Below, in pieces: positions 8,922-18,719 of a stretch of 62,602 nucleotides of DNA. The stretch covers positions 1 to 62,602 of the forward strand of contig JAFWYJ010000037.1 in NCBI GenBank assembly GCA_017517745.1, read 5' to 3'. This DNA is from Clostridia bacterium. GTDB lineage: Bacteria > Bacillota > Clostridia > Oscillospirales > CAG-272. Numbering within the stretch: the stretch's first letter is position 1; every line of letters begins with the position of its first letter. The translations under genes and the position numbers were made by a program. Below the pieces are notes generated by a model. The model searched no databases. It had not been told where the DNA came from and was given only the letters and a program-made list of their open reading frames with translations.

Positions 8922-11618
8922 ATGAAATTTTATTGTGAAGACCGCGAAAAGGTTTTACAGGAGTTGGACAGCACCGAAAACGGCTTGACTGCCGCCGAGG
9001 CAGAAAAGCGATTGGAGGCAAACGGCAAAAACAAGCTTGCCGAGGGAAAGAAGGAATCTCTGATCCACCGTTTTCTCAAGCAGCTTGCCGAGCCGATGAC
9101 CATTATTCTGCTGGTGGCAGCCGCAATTTCCGCGGGCGTTGAGATCTTCAACGGCGTACAAAACGGTCATTGGGAATTCCCCACCGACGTTGTCATCATC
9201 ATGGCAGTGGTTCTCATCAACGCCATTTTGGGTGTGTTCCAGGAAAGCAAGGCTGAAAAAGCCATCGAAGCGCTGCAGGAAATGTCCAAAGCGCAAAGCA
9301 AGGTGATCCGTGACGGACACCTGATCTCCATTCCCAGCGAAGATCTTGTCATCGGTGACATCATCGTGCTGGAAGCAGGCGATGCCGTCCCCGCCGATGC
9401 CCGCATCATCGAGTGCGCCTCCCTGAAGATCGAGGAGGCCGCCCTGACGGGTGAGTCGGTTCCCGTTGACAAAAAAGTTGGTGCGCTGACCCCTGACGCC
9501 AACGGCAACGTGGCACTGGGCGACCGCAAGAACATGGTGTTCATGGGCTCCACCGTGGTTTACGGCCGCGGCAAGGCTGTGGTCACCGCAATCGGCATGG
9601 ATACCGAAATGGGCAAGATCGCCAATGCGCTGGCTCAGGCTGAGGAAGGCAAAACCCCTCTGCAGATCAAGCTGGCAGGTCTTTCCAAGATCCTGACCTA
9701 TCTGGTCGTTGGCATCTGTCTCATCATTTTCGGCGTTCAGTTGGGAAGTTCCTATTTCGCGACGGGCTCGATCACCTTTGAGCCGATTCTTGATTCCTTT
9801 ATGATCGCCATTTCCCTGGCGGTTGCCGCAATTCCCGAAGGACTTGCAACCGTTGTCACCATCGTGCTTTCGATCGGTGTCACCAACATGTCCCGCCGCA
9901 ACGCCATCATCCGCAAGCTGACCGCAGTGGAGACGCTGGGATGTACCCAGATCATCTGCTCCGACAAAACGGGTACCCTGACACAGAACAAGATGACCGT
10001 GGTCGATCACTACGGCGAGGATGAATCGCTGCTTGCCACCGTGATGTCTCTTTGCTCCGACGCCGAGTTCGATGTCAACGAAAACACCGCCGTGGGTGAA
10101 CCCACCGAGTGTGCGCTGGTCAACTACGCGCAAAAGCTGGGGCTGGATAAAAACGTTCAGAAGAACGAGCTGGTCCGCATCGGCGAGGTTCCCTTCGATT
10201 CCGGAAGAAAAATGATGTCCACCGTTCACAGAAGCGCCGACGGCAGTCTGGTACAGTTCACCAAGGGCGCACCCGACGAGGTTCTGAAGCGTTGCACCAA
10301 GGCGCTCATCGGCGGCACGGTCGTGGATCTGACCGACGCCATCCGTTCCGATATTCTTTCTGCAAACAAAGCGATGGCAGACCGCGCGCTTCGCGTGCTG
10401 ATGGCTGCCAAGAAGGAACTTTCCTCCGAGCCCGCGGAATATACCCCCGAGGCATTGGAAAACGATCTTTGCTTCGTTGGTCTGGCGGGCATGATCGACC
10501 CCGTCCGCCCCGAGGTCAAGCCCGCGATCGACGAGTGTCGCAACGCAGGTATTCGCCCCATCATGATCACGGGCGACCACAAGGATACCGCCGTTGCCAT
10601 TGCCATGCAGCTTGGCATCATCACCGACGCCTCTCAAGCCATCACGGGTGCCGAGTTGGATGAGATCTCCGACGAGGACTTTGAACGCTTGGTGGAAAAA
10701 TTCAGCGTATATGCGCGCGTTCAGCCCGAGCATAAGACTCGTATCGTCAACGCTTGGCGTAAAAAGGGCATGGTCACCGCAATGACGGGTGACGGTGTCA
10801 ACGACGCCCCCTCCATCAAGAATGCCGACATTGGAATCGGCATGGGCATTACGGGTACCGACGTCACCAAGAACGTCGCCGATATGATCCTGGCAGACGA
10901 CAACTTTGCCACCATCGTTTCCGCCGTTGGCGAGGGACGCCGCATTTACGACAACATTCGCAAGGCGATTCAATTCCTGCTCGCCTCCAACCTCTCCGAG
11001 GTGCTTTCCATCTTTTTTGCAACCCTCCTCGGCTTCTCCATCTTCCAGCCCGTCCACCTGTTGTGGATCAACCTGATCACCGACTGCTTCCCCGCGCTTG
11101 CTCTGGGTATGGAAAAGCCCGAAACCGACCTGATGAAGAGAAAGCCCCGCGATTCCAAAGAAGGAATCTTTGCGGGCGGCCTTGGCTTCGCGGTTGCTTA
11201 TCAGGGCTTGCTCGTCACCGCAATCACGCTGGCATCCTACTTCATCGGCAGATATTGGCTGGCTGACCTGCATCATGCGGCTGCCATCGCGGCAGGAACC
11301 TATTCCGCCGAGATGCTGGGTACCTCCATGGCGTTCCTCACCCTTTCGATCTGCGAGATCTGCCACGCCTTCAACATGCGTTCGCTTCACGGCTCCATCT
11401 TCACCATGAAGGGACAAAACAAGTGGCTGTGGGGCGCAGCGGTTCTCTCGCTGCTTCTGACCTCCGCCGTTGTGGAGATCGACTTCCTCTGCAACGCCTT
11501 CGAGCTGGCACACCTGGATCTGATGGAATACGGCATCGCCTTCGGTCTTGCCATTCTGATCATTCCGATCGTTGAGATCGTGAAGCTGATTCAAAGAACC
11601 GTGCAAAAAAAGAATTGA
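8922..11618 (+). CDS. Calcium-transporting P-type ATPase (P2A, SERCA-like)
   Basis: 898-residue P2-type cation pump that exports Ca2+ at the cost of ATP. The N-terminal cation-ATPase domain is followed by the actuator motif TGES (176-179), the phosphorylation motif DKTGTLTQ (Asp348) and the hinge TGDGVNDAPS. TM4 has PEGL, TM5 has NLSE with both the Asn and the Glu used in SERCA site I, TM6 has WINLITD, and a later segment has a Glu in ICEICHAFN. This ligand set is fuller than in its paralogue at 16 kb. Monocistronic, with a strong AGGAGG site. Confidence 0.93.
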   Translation: MKFYCEDREKVLQELDSTENGLTAAEAEKRLEANGKNKLAEGKKESLIHRFLKQLAEPMTIILLVAAAISAGVEIFNGVQNGHWEFPTDVVIIMAVVLINAILGVFQESKAEKAIEALQEMSKAQSKVIRDGHLISIPSEDLVIGDIIVLEAGDAVPADARIIECASLKIEEAALTGESVPVDKKVGALTPDANGNVALGDRKNMVFMGSTVVYGRGKAVVTAIGMDTEMGKIANALAQAEEGKTPLQIKLAGLSKILTYLVVGICLIIFGVQLGSSYFATGSITFEPILDSFMIAISLAVAAIPEGLATVVTIVLSIGVTNMSRRNAIIRKLTAVETLGCTQIICSDKTGTLTQNKMTVVDHYGEDESLLATVMSLCSDAEFDVNENTAVGEPTECALVNYAQKLGLDKNVQKNELVRIGEVPFDSGRKMMSTVHRSADGSLVQFTKGAPDEVLKRCTKALIGGTVVDLTDAIRSDILSANKAMADRALRVLMAAKKELSSEPAEYTPEALENDLCFVGLAGMIDPVRPEVKPAIDECRNAGIRPIMITGDHKDTAVAIAMQLGIITDASQAITGAELDEISDEDFERLVEKFSVYARVQPEHKTRIVNAWRKKGMVTAMTGDGVNDAPSIKNADIGIGMGITGTDVTKNVADMILADDNFATIVSAVGEGRRIYDNIRKAIQFLLASNLSEVLSIFFATLLGFSIFQPVHLLWINLITDCFPALALGMEKPETDLMKRKPRDSKEGIFAGGLGFAVAYQGLLVTAITLASYFIGRYWLADLHHAAAIAAGTYSAEMLGTSMAFLTLSICEICHAFNMRSLHGSIFTMKGQNKWLWGAAVLSLLLTSAVVEIDFLCNAFELAHLDLMEYGIAFGLAILIIPIVEIVKLIQRTVQKKN

Positions 11619-11633
11619 TGAAAAACATCATGT

Positions 11634-11678
11634 AAAAAAAACGAGCGGAGGGAATTTCGTCTTGAAATTCCCTCCGCT
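11634..11678. terminator. Bidirectional terminator between convergent genes
   Basis: A perfect 15-bp stem (11644-11658/11664-11678, AGCGGAGGGAATTTC) with a 5-base loop. On the minus strand it is followed by CGTTTTTTTT, on the plus strand by a weaker TTGAGTTTATTT. It serves the ATPase and the mannosidase that converge on it. Confidence 0.85.
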
Positions 11679-11729
11679 TGAGTTTATTTGAACTCATTGA
11701 CAGAATTGTTTACACCGTGCTGCAAAGAT

Positions 11730-14700
11730 TTATTTCGCCTTTACCTTCAGCGTATGGATCTCAAACGCACCGAAGGTCAGCGTCACGGAATTTTCGCAAA
11801 GCTCCAAGACCTCCAACTCGTTTTCCATCATGTCGCAAAGACTGACGCTTGCCACCTCAAAGCCGAACGTCAGCTTTGCGCGCGTCTTACTGTTGCCGTT
11901 TTCGTACAAACGCACAACCGTATCCTCACCGTCCTCTGCCTCCTTGACGACCTCGCAGACCACATTCTCTTTGTCACTCTGAATGACAGAATAAGCCGTG
12001 GGCAGGAGCGATCGCTCGCCGCTCGCGGGAAGTGCTTGCATGGGATTGTTCAGGGCGTATGCCATGGCAGAGATGCGCGGCAAATCAACCGCACCCATGT
12101 GCGGCACCAGCGCATAGGTACACTGCATTCTGCCAAGATCGGCATTGGGATCGGGATAGGTAGGCGAGCGCAACAAAGAAAGCACCATCTCGCCGTCGTG
12201 GATATCGTGTCCGTATTTGCAATCGTTGAGCAGTGCCACGCCGTAATTCCCTTCGGACAGATCGGCAAATTTGTGCGCACAGACCTCAAATTTCATCGCA
12301 TCCCAAGGCGTGTTTTTGTGCGTGGGACGCTCGACACTTCCATATTGGATCTCATAGGTCGCGCGGTCGGAGTTGACGTCCACGGGAAACGCCGCCTTCA
12401 CCATCTGATGCCTCTGCTTCCAATTCAAGTCGGTATCAAAATCAATGCGCTCAACGTCGTCGTAAAGCCAGAGCGTTTGCGTGACCGTGGAATCCATGTG
12501 ACGCCTTTCGATACGGATGCCCGCACGTGCGCCGTCCTGCACCGGAACACAACCCTGCAGATCGGTCAGCACTGTGTAGCCTGCCTCCAGCGTCGCCTCG
12601 GTCCAATCCCACGCCTCGCTTTTTGCTGGGAAATCGGCGTAAATACGAATCTCGTTGCCTCGCTTGCCTTCTCGCAAGACCTCGCGCTCGGCGCGCTTGT
12701 CGTAGATCGAGGAGAGGAGCATATCTCTATCAAACGTCAGGCGGTAGAAGCGATTTTCCAACATCCGCTCGCCCACGGTGACCGCGTTGCTGCACTTGGG
12801 AGACTTGACACAGGCATAGCCCTTGGCGGGAATCCTCTCCACATAACAGCAAACGCCGTCAATCGCGACTGTGCCGTTCCCCTCCGTGGCGTTTGGGTTG
12901 AAAACGACGTAGCCTTCATCTGCGGCAATTCCGCTCGCGATCGCGGTCTTGGCCTCGGACAATGCACCCTCTCCGATCTCTCGGATCTCGGCATAATCCC
13001 GATCACACTGATCGTAAACCGCGCCGATCGAAGATCCGGGAAGGATGTCGTGGAATTGGTTAGTCAAGATCATCTCCCAACCGCGGTGCAACTCCTCCTT
13101 TGGAAATTTTTTGCCGCAAAGCAGCTTGGAAACAGTTGCAAGCCACTCGGAATTCTGATACAAAAACTCACTGCGTCGGTTGTTCTTTTTGTTTTTGTGC
13201 ACCGAGGTATAGGTTCCGCGGTGATGCTCGAGATAAAGCTCACCTCGCCAAACCGGCAAGTGCGCTTCCTTTTCCATTTTCCCTTCCAGACGTGCGATAA
13301 AATCCCCCGCAAAACCGATCTCCGCCTTGGGCGTTCCCGGAATACCGTGGGAGAGACGGCGCGCCATTTCCAAATGCGATTTGGTCGGTCCTCCACCGCC
13401 GTCACCGTAACCAAAGGTCAAAAGTGCCTCGTTGTTCAAGGCTTTTTGCTGATAGCGTTCAAACGTACCCGCAACCATGGAGGGAGTGGGAAAGGCAACG
13501 TAGGTGGTATAACGCTTGGGCGGCCTACCGAGGACCTTGTCCTGTGCCGTGAGGAAATAGCTGTGCACGCGCGAGCCGTCAATACCCTGCCACTCAAAGG
13601 TGTCGTAGGGCATTTGGTTGCAATCGTTCCAACTGATCTTGGAGGTGACGAACCAATCCACGCCGCTCTTTCGCAGGATCTGCGGTAAAGCGGCAGAATA
13701 ACCGAACACGTCGGGCAACCACAAAATATGATGATCCAAGCCGAATTCCTTTTTGAAAAAGCGTTTTCCGTAAAGCACCTGTCGCACCAGACTCTCGCCC
13801 GAGGAAAGATTGCAGTCCGCCTCGACCCACATCGCACCCTCACACTCCCAGCGTCCCTCGCGGATCAATTCCTTCACACGCGCGTATTTTTCGGGGGCTT
13901 CCTCCTTAAGGAACTTGTATAAAAGTGCCTGCGAGGACATGAAGCGATATTCCGGATACCGATCCATCAGCTCGATCACCGTCGAAAAGCTGCGCTGTAC
14001 CTTCTCACGCGTTTGCTTGAGCGTCCAAAGCCACGCGCAGTCGATATGCGTGTGACCGATGCAGACCGTCGTCGGCGCATCGGGACGCTGACCGCAAACC
14101 TGTCCGTAAAAGACCTCGTCCATATAGCGGCTCGCATCCTCCAAGGATGCGTAAAACGCATCGCTTTCGCTGTCGAATTCCATCATGTTCAAGCAGTCAA
14201 GCGCAGTGTTGAGATGGGAGATCACCACCTGATATTCATTGCTGTACTCCTCCAGGTGCGCAAGGCTGTCAAACGGCACCTTGAGGTCATACCACAGCTT
14301 TTCCACACGGAGATCCAAGCCGATCAGCTTGGCGTAAAAATGCGCCCTTTCCACGGTCACGCCCGTGTTGGCGTAAAGATAGATGTCATGCTCGCAAGAG
14401 GGATCCAGAAAAAGATCCCGATGGTTGACGTCGAAGCCTTGACGCATCTCCCCGTCCACGTATGCAAGAAATTGCGGATTGTTTGCGTCCCAACCGTCGG
14501 TGCGGTCGGTGCAAACGTTCAAAAGCAACGTGCGTCTGCCAAGATTTCCCACCACAGGCGTCCGAAAATGAAACCACGCTTGCGTGTCCACTCCGTTCCC
14601 CCAAAGTGCTTCCTTTCCAAAAGGCTGAAAGGCTTCTGGCGGCGGCAGTTCGTTGGAATCCTTGTACTCACATGGCAAAATGCCGATCTCTTCGAGCTCC

Positions 14701-14777
14701 TCCAAACAAACGCGGCTTTTTCGCTCCAACAGGACCAGATAATACCGAAGCTTTTGCCACATGCTTTTCTGTTGCAT
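11730..14777 (-). CDS. GH38 alpha-mannosidase
   Basis: 1015-residue glycoside hydrolase family 38 enzyme cleaving alpha-mannosides with retention. The zinc-binding start of the catalytic domain is GHTHIDCAW (about 241-249) and the nucleophile Asp356 lies in LPDVFGYS. The middle and C-terminal beta domains (about 560-1015) are complete. No signal peptide, so it should act in the cytoplasm on imported oligosaccharides. The start was chosen at 14777 because AGGAG lies 8 bases before it; an upstream ATG adds 28 lysine/arginine-rich residues. Divergent from an AraC regulator, its likely controller. Confidence 0.93.
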   Translation of the reverse strand: MQQKSMWQKLRYYLVLLERKSRVCLEELEEIGILPCEYKDSNELPPPEAFQPFGKEALWGNGVDTQAWFHFRTPVVGNLGRRTLLLNVCTDRTDGWDANNPQFLAYVDGEMRQGFDVNHRDLFLDPSCEHDIYLYANTGVTVERAHFYAKLIGLDLRVEKLWYDLKVPFDSLAHLEEYSNEYQVVISHLNTALDCLNMMEFDSESDAFYASLEDASRYMDEVFYGQVCGQRPDAPTTVCIGHTHIDCAWLWTLKQTREKVQRSFSTVIELMDRYPEYRFMSSQALLYKFLKEEAPEKYARVKELIREGRWECEGAMWVEADCNLSSGESLVRQVLYGKRFFKKEFGLDHHILWLPDVFGYSAALPQILRKSGVDWFVTSKISWNDCNQMPYDTFEWQGIDGSRVHSYFLTAQDKVLGRPPKRYTTYVAFPTPSMVAGTFERYQQKALNNEALLTFGYGDGGGGPTKSHLEMARRLSHGIPGTPKAEIGFAGDFIARLEGKMEKEAHLPVWRGELYLEHHRGTYTSVHKNKKNNRRSEFLYQNSEWLATVSKLLCGKKFPKEELHRGWEMILTNQFHDILPGSSIGAVYDQCDRDYAEIREIGEGALSEAKTAIASGIAADEGYVVFNPNATEGNGTVAIDGVCCYVERIPAKGYACVKSPKCSNAVTVGERMLENRFYRLTFDRDMLLSSIYDKRAEREVLREGKRGNEIRIYADFPAKSEAWDWTEATLEAGYTVLTDLQGCVPVQDGARAGIRIERRHMDSTVTQTLWLYDDVERIDFDTDLNWKQRHQMVKAAFPVDVNSDRATYEIQYGSVERPTHKNTPWDAMKFEVCAHKFADLSEGNYGVALLNDCKYGHDIHDGEMVLSLLRSPTYPDPNADLGRMQCTYALVPHMGAVDLPRISAMAYALNNPMQALPASGERSLLPTAYSVIQSDKENVVCEVVKEAEDGEDTVVRLYENGNSKTRAKLTFGFEVASVSLCDMMENELEVLELCENSVTLTFGAFEIHTLKVKAK

Positions 14778-14863
14778 TTTTTCTCTCCTTTTCATTTTGT
14801 GTTTTTTCTTTTCGAAGGCCGATCCGCGCCAAAAAAACGCGCGGAATGACCTTTTCTGCAAAC

Positions 14864-14869
14864 ATTATA
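14864..14869 (-). promoter_or_regulatory. Extended -10 promoter of the mannosidase gene
   Basis: The minus strand reads TGC-TATAAT with no good -35 box 17 bases upstream. An extended -10 without a -35 fits a promoter that needs an activator such as the divergent AraC protein. Confidence 0.6.
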
Positions 14870-14913
14870 GCACATCGAAAAAATTTTTTACATAGGATTT
14901 TTTCGGGAATATG

Positions 14914-14942
14914 TTGCGTTTTTTTCGATTTTGTGATAAAAT
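14914..14942 (+). promoter_or_regulatory. Promoter of the araC-family gene
   Basis: TTGCGT (14914-14919), 17 bases, TAAAAT (14937-14942), 25 bases before the ATG. Confidence 0.6.
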
Positions 14943-14967
14943 AGCATCGCGAAAGAAGGTGATTTCT

Positions 14968-15765
14968 ATGCATATCCTCGACAAAAGGCAAGAGATTGCC
15001 GATGATTTTATCCGTGTGACCAGTAAAATCGTCAAACGCGGTGTTTCCGCACACGGTCACAATTTTTTCGAGATCGAATATTGCATCAAAGGTGACGGCA
15101 CGCACGAGGTCGACGGTGTCTCATACCCCATCCGCCCGAACTCGCTGTTTTTGCTCTCGCCCGCCGCTGTGCATAAGATCGTCTCCAACAACGTCGAGCT
15201 GATCACGGTCATGTTTCAATGCGAGCATGACGGCGAATTTTTCTCCTTTCCGCATCTCACCCCCGACCACTCACCCGTTTTTTATCTTGACGCAGAGAAC
15301 GCCGAGGTTTTGCCGCCGCTGTTGCACGAGCTGCTGAACGTCCACAAGACCGATCCCGGCTATGCCATGCTACTGTTGCGCTGTATTCTGCACAAGCTTT
15401 CCGCTCTGCGCAAGCCCCGCAGTAACGCACCGCTCCCCTTGATCCAAAACACGATTCTTTATCTTCTCGAAAACTTTCGCGGAGCAATCACGCTGGAGGG
15501 AACGGCGTCGCGGTTCGGCTTTTCCAAAGCCTATTTTTCAGACCTGTTTTTCCGTCAGACCGGCGTGCATTTCAAGGCATACCTCGACGATATCCGCTTT
15601 TCGCACGTCAAAAATCTGCTTACCTTCACCGATCTCCCCGTGGGCGACATCTATCTGCGCGCGGGCTTCCGCGATTATGCCAATTTCTCTCGTCGCTTCA
15701 AGAAAAAATACGGTCTGACGCCCACAGATTACCGCCTCAAGACCAGCGGACATTCGTTTTTATAA
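14968..15765 (+). CDS. AraC-family transcriptional regulator (mannosidase locus)
   Basis: 265 residues: an N-terminal cupin-like sensing domain (GHNFFEIEYCIKGDGTHEV, about 30-48) and a C-terminal double helix-turn-helix of the AraC type (about 165-265) with the closing motif FSRRFKKKYGLTPTDYR. The ATG at 14968 follows AAGGTG; an in-frame upstream start would lie within the promoter. Divergent from the GH38 gene, so probably its sugar-responsive activator. The effector is not visible. Confidence 0.9.
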   Translation: MHILDKRQEIADDFIRVTSKIVKRGVSAHGHNFFEIEYCIKGDGTHEVDGVSYPIRPNSLFLLSPAAVHKIVSNNVELITVMFQCEHDGEFFSFPHLTPDHSPVFYLDAENAEVLPPLLHELLNVHKTDPGYAMLLLRCILHKLSALRKPRSNAPLPLIQNTILYLLENFRGAITLEGTASRFGFSKAYFSDLFFRQTGVHFKAYLDDIRFSHVKNLLTFTDLPVGDIYLRAGFRDYANFSRRFKKKYGLTPTDYRLKTSGHSFL

Positions 15766-15767
15766 AA

Positions 15768-15905
15768 ATGGCTATGTCACAGCAAATGGATGACACCTTC
15801 GGTGTCCGGCAGGACGCTGTCGAAATCCGACCGCCGGGAGGATCAAACGCGAACGTTCGCGTTTGAATCTCGCCAAAAATCAGTTGTTTCATGTGACATA
15901 GCCAT
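15768..15905. repeat. 138-bp element with 14-bp inverted ends and internal hairpins
   Basis: It begins 3 bases after the araC stop. Perfect inverted ends ATGGCTATGTCACA (15768-15781) and its complement (15892-15905) enclose three smaller inverted repeats: ACACC-TTC-GGTGT, CCGGC...GCCGG, and a stem built around the palindrome AAACGCGAACGTTCGCGTTT. It could be a foldback MITE-like element or a structured RNA. No copy was noticed elsewhere in the window. Confidence 0.6.
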
Positions 15906-15917
15906 AAAAATGATGTA

Positions 15918-15958
15918 GGGGACTTCGCGTGCCTGCTCTGTAAGCGCGTACAGTCCCC
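15918..15958. repeat. Inverted repeat before the second P-type ATPase
   Basis: GGGGACT (15918-15924) and AGTCCCC (15952-15958) with an internal CGCG/CGCG pairing. It lies between the 138-bp element and the ATPase start and may be an operator or leader hairpin. Confidence 0.4.
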
Positions 15959-16026
15959 TCTGCATATTCCCCCCTCTGTTTTCATATAGTAGAAAAGACA
16001 AACTGTAATGCATGACGGAGGCAGAC

Positions 16027-18714
16027 ATGAATCAACCGACCAAGCAGAAAAGGACACCGCAAGCAGGGCTGAATGACCGAGAGGTCGAAGCATCGCGCCG
16101 TCAATACGGCGCGAACCTGCTGACCGAGCAAAAGGGGAAAAGCTTTTTGCGGCGATTTTTCTCGAATCTCAACGATCCCATCATTCGCATTCTGATCGCC
16201 GCGCTCGCCGTCAATCTTCTCCTGATGATCCGAAACGGAAGCGAAAATTGGCTGGAAAGCACCGGCATTGCCGTCGCGATCCTGCTCGCCACGCTGATCT
16301 CCACCCTCTCGGAGCACGGCTCGGCGCGCGCATTTGCCAAGCTCTCGCAAATGGGCGGACAGCAGAGGTGTCGGGTGCGAAGAAACGCCAACGTCCGCGA
16401 AATTCCGATCTCCGACGTGGTTGTTGGGGATCGGATTCTGCTGGGTGCAGGAGAAATGATTCCCGCCGACGGAATCCTTTTGGAGGGAGAATTGCGCAGT
16501 GATCAATCGGCAATGACGGGGGAGACACGGGAAATTCGAAAGATCCCCTCCCCCGACAACTCTCTCAAGCCGGATTCCCCCGCCGCGCTCTTCCGAGGCT
16601 GTACCGTCACCTCGGGCGGAGGTGAAATGGAGGCGCGTGCCGTGGGAGATGCTTCTGTCCTCGGTCAGATCTCCCACGAGATCCAGATCGAACAGCGCGA
16701 CAGTCCTCTCAAGCTCCGACTGTCCAAGCTGGCAAAGCAGATCAGCCGCTTGGGCTACGTTGCCGCAATCCTGGTGGCATTGGCGTATCTGTTCAATTCC
16801 TTCGTTTTGGACAGCGGAATGCAATGGGAACTGATCCGCATCAAGCTGACCGACGCGCCATATCTGCTCTCTCAGCTTCTTCACGCTTTCACACTCGGGC
16901 TGACCGTCATCGTGGTCGCCGTTCCCGAAGGGCTTCCCATGATGATCGCCGTGGTGCTTTCCTCCAATATCCGAAAAATGATCCGCGATCACGTTTTGGT
17001 GCGCAAGCCGGTCGGGATCGAGGCGGCGGGAAGCATGAATATCCTGTTCACAGACAAAACCGGAACGCTGACCGAAGGGAAAATGAAGGTTTCCGCCTTC
17101 CTCGGCGGCGATGGAACTGTTCAGCCGCTCCCCGCCCTCCTGCGGCGTGGCGGTCTGCTCGCCGAGCTTCTCGCGCTCGGTTTTCGCATGGGAAGTGACG
17201 CCACGGTCGGGACCGATGCCGCGGGAACCCCGCATGCTTTGGGAGGCAGCGCGACCGAGCGTGCTTTGCTCGAAAGCGTGCTTTCAACGCCCGCTCCAAA
17301 CGGCTACCGCATCGCCTCGCGTCTGCCGTTTGAAAGCTCGCGAAAATATTCTGCGGTCAGCCTTGCAGGCAAGCAGCGCATGACGCTGCTCCTCGGTGCG
17401 CCCGAGCGACTCCTGCCCTTGACAAAAAGTGCGGTTTGCGCCGACGGCTCGATCGGTTATTTTCCCCGCCTGCAGATCGAGCGGCAAATCCGATCCGCCG
17501 CCGCAAAGGGAGAGCGCGTGCTCATGCTCGCACTCTCTGAGGAAAACGTTCCCGCCACGGCACACGCAAGCGCGATTCGCGGAACTTTGATCTACGTCGG
17601 TGCGGTCTGCATCTCGGATCCGCTTCGCAAAGAAGCCTCCGCCGCGGTCAAGCAGCTGCAATCGGCGGGGATCCAGGTCGTGATGATCACGGGAGATAAC
17701 CGCGACACCGCACGCACGCTGGCAGATCGGTGCGGAATTCTGAACCAAGCGCAGGATCTGATCCTGACGGGCGAAGAGCTTGCGAAGCTCTCCGACGAGC
17801 GCGTCAAGGAGCTGCTCCCAAGAGTTGGCGTGATCGCACGCGCACTTCCCACCGACAAAAGCCGATTGGTACGTCTCTCCCAGGAGCTTGGGCTGGTGAC
17901 CGGCATGACGGGTGACGGCATCAACGATGCCCCCGCGCTCCGCCGCGCCGACATTGGATTTGCGATGGGAGGCGGGACGCAGGTGGCAAAGGAGGCGGGA
18001 GACATCATCATTCTCGACAACAACCTCGCCTCGATCGTCCGTGCCGTGCTTTACGGTCGGAATATCTTCAAAAGCATCCGCAAATTCATCACGCTTCAGC
18101 TCACCATGAATTTTTGCGCCGTCGGCGTGACGATGATCTGCCCCTTCCTCGGCATCGATTCTCCCGTTACGGTGATACAAATGCTGTGGATCAACATCAT
18201 CATGGACACGCTCGGAGGGCTTGCATTTGCGGGAGAAGCACCTCTCCCCGATTGCATGAAAGAGCCGCCCAAGCGACGCGACGAGCCGATCCTCAACCGC
18301 TATATGATCAACGAGATCCTCTGCCTCGGCGGCTTCACAGTCGCGCTCTATCTCTTCTTTCTCAAATCTCCCGCCGTATCGGCGATCTTCCGTCCCGCCG
18401 CCGACCGTATCTATCATCTCACCGCGTTCTTCGCGCTTTTCATCTTCTCCTCGGTCTTTAATTGCTTCAACGCGCGCACAGACCGACTCAAGATCAGCGC
18501 AGGCTTGCGCAAAAATCCCGTATTTTTGCTCATCATGAGCGCAATCCTGTTCATTCAGATCGCATTCGTCTATCTCGGCGGAAGCGTCCTGCGCACCGCT
18601 CCCCTCCTTCCGCGCGAACTTCTTCTCACCATGCTCCTCTCGCTCGCCGTATTCCCCGCCGACCTCATCCGCAAAGCTCTCCGCCGCCTTTTTGGGAAGA
18701 AAAATGGGTACTAA
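16027..18714 (+). CDS. Calcium-type P-type ATPase (P2B, PMCA-like)
   Basis: 895-residue P2-type pump. Actuator motif TGET (164-167; Thr where the other pump has Ser), DKTGTLTEGKM (Asp343), MITGDNRDTA, and hinge TGDGINDAPAL. TM4 has PEGLP and TM6 has WINIIMDT. TM5 reads NFCAVG, without the SERCA glutamate, and a late segment reads FNCFNAR, both as in plasma-membrane Ca-ATPases with one ion site. The ATG at 16027 follows GGAGG by 5 bases; an ATG 15 bases upstream lacks a site. I saw no strong promoter, so it may be read through from upstream. Confidence 0.9.
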   Translation: MNQPTKQKRTPQAGLNDREVEASRRQYGANLLTEQKGKSFLRRFFSNLNDPIIRILIAALAVNLLLMIRNGSENWLESTGIAVAILLATLISTLSEHGSARAFAKLSQMGGQQRCRVRRNANVREIPISDVVVGDRILLGAGEMIPADGILLEGELRSDQSAMTGETREIRKIPSPDNSLKPDSPAALFRGCTVTSGGGEMEARAVGDASVLGQISHEIQIEQRDSPLKLRLSKLAKQISRLGYVAAILVALAYLFNSFVLDSGMQWELIRIKLTDAPYLLSQLLHAFTLGLTVIVVAVPEGLPMMIAVVLSSNIRKMIRDHVLVRKPVGIEAAGSMNILFTDKTGTLTEGKMKVSAFLGGDGTVQPLPALLRRGGLLAELLALGFRMGSDATVGTDAAGTPHALGGSATERALLESVLSTPAPNGYRIASRLPFESSRKYSAVSLAGKQRMTLLLGAPERLLPLTKSAVCADGSIGYFPRLQIERQIRSAAAKGERVLMLALSEENVPATAHASAIRGTLIYVGAVCISDPLRKEASAAVKQLQSAGIQVVMITGDNRDTARTLADRCGILNQAQDLILTGEELAKLSDERVKELLPRVGVIARALPTDKSRLVRLSQELGLVTGMTGDGINDAPALRRADIGFAMGGGTQVAKEAGDIIILDNNLASIVRAVLYGRNIFKSIRKFITLQLTMNFCAVGVTMICPFLGIDSPVTVIQMLWINIIMDTLGGLAFAGEAPLPDCMKEPPKRRDEPILNRYMINEILCLGGFTVALYLFFLKSPAVSAIFRPAADRIYHLTAFFALFIFSSVFNCFNARTDRLKISAGLRKNPVFLLIMSAILFIQIAFVYLGGSVLRTAPLLPRELLLTMLLSLAVFPADLIRKALRRLFGKKNGY

Positions 18715-18719
18715 TAAAA

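Noticed and set aside
8955-11606. 883-codon minus-strand frame opposite the first Ca-ATPase
   Set aside because: Antisense shadow of an intact gene, with no ribosome site or family motif. The same applies to the long frames opposite livK, the TRAP genes, groEL and the rhamnosidase.
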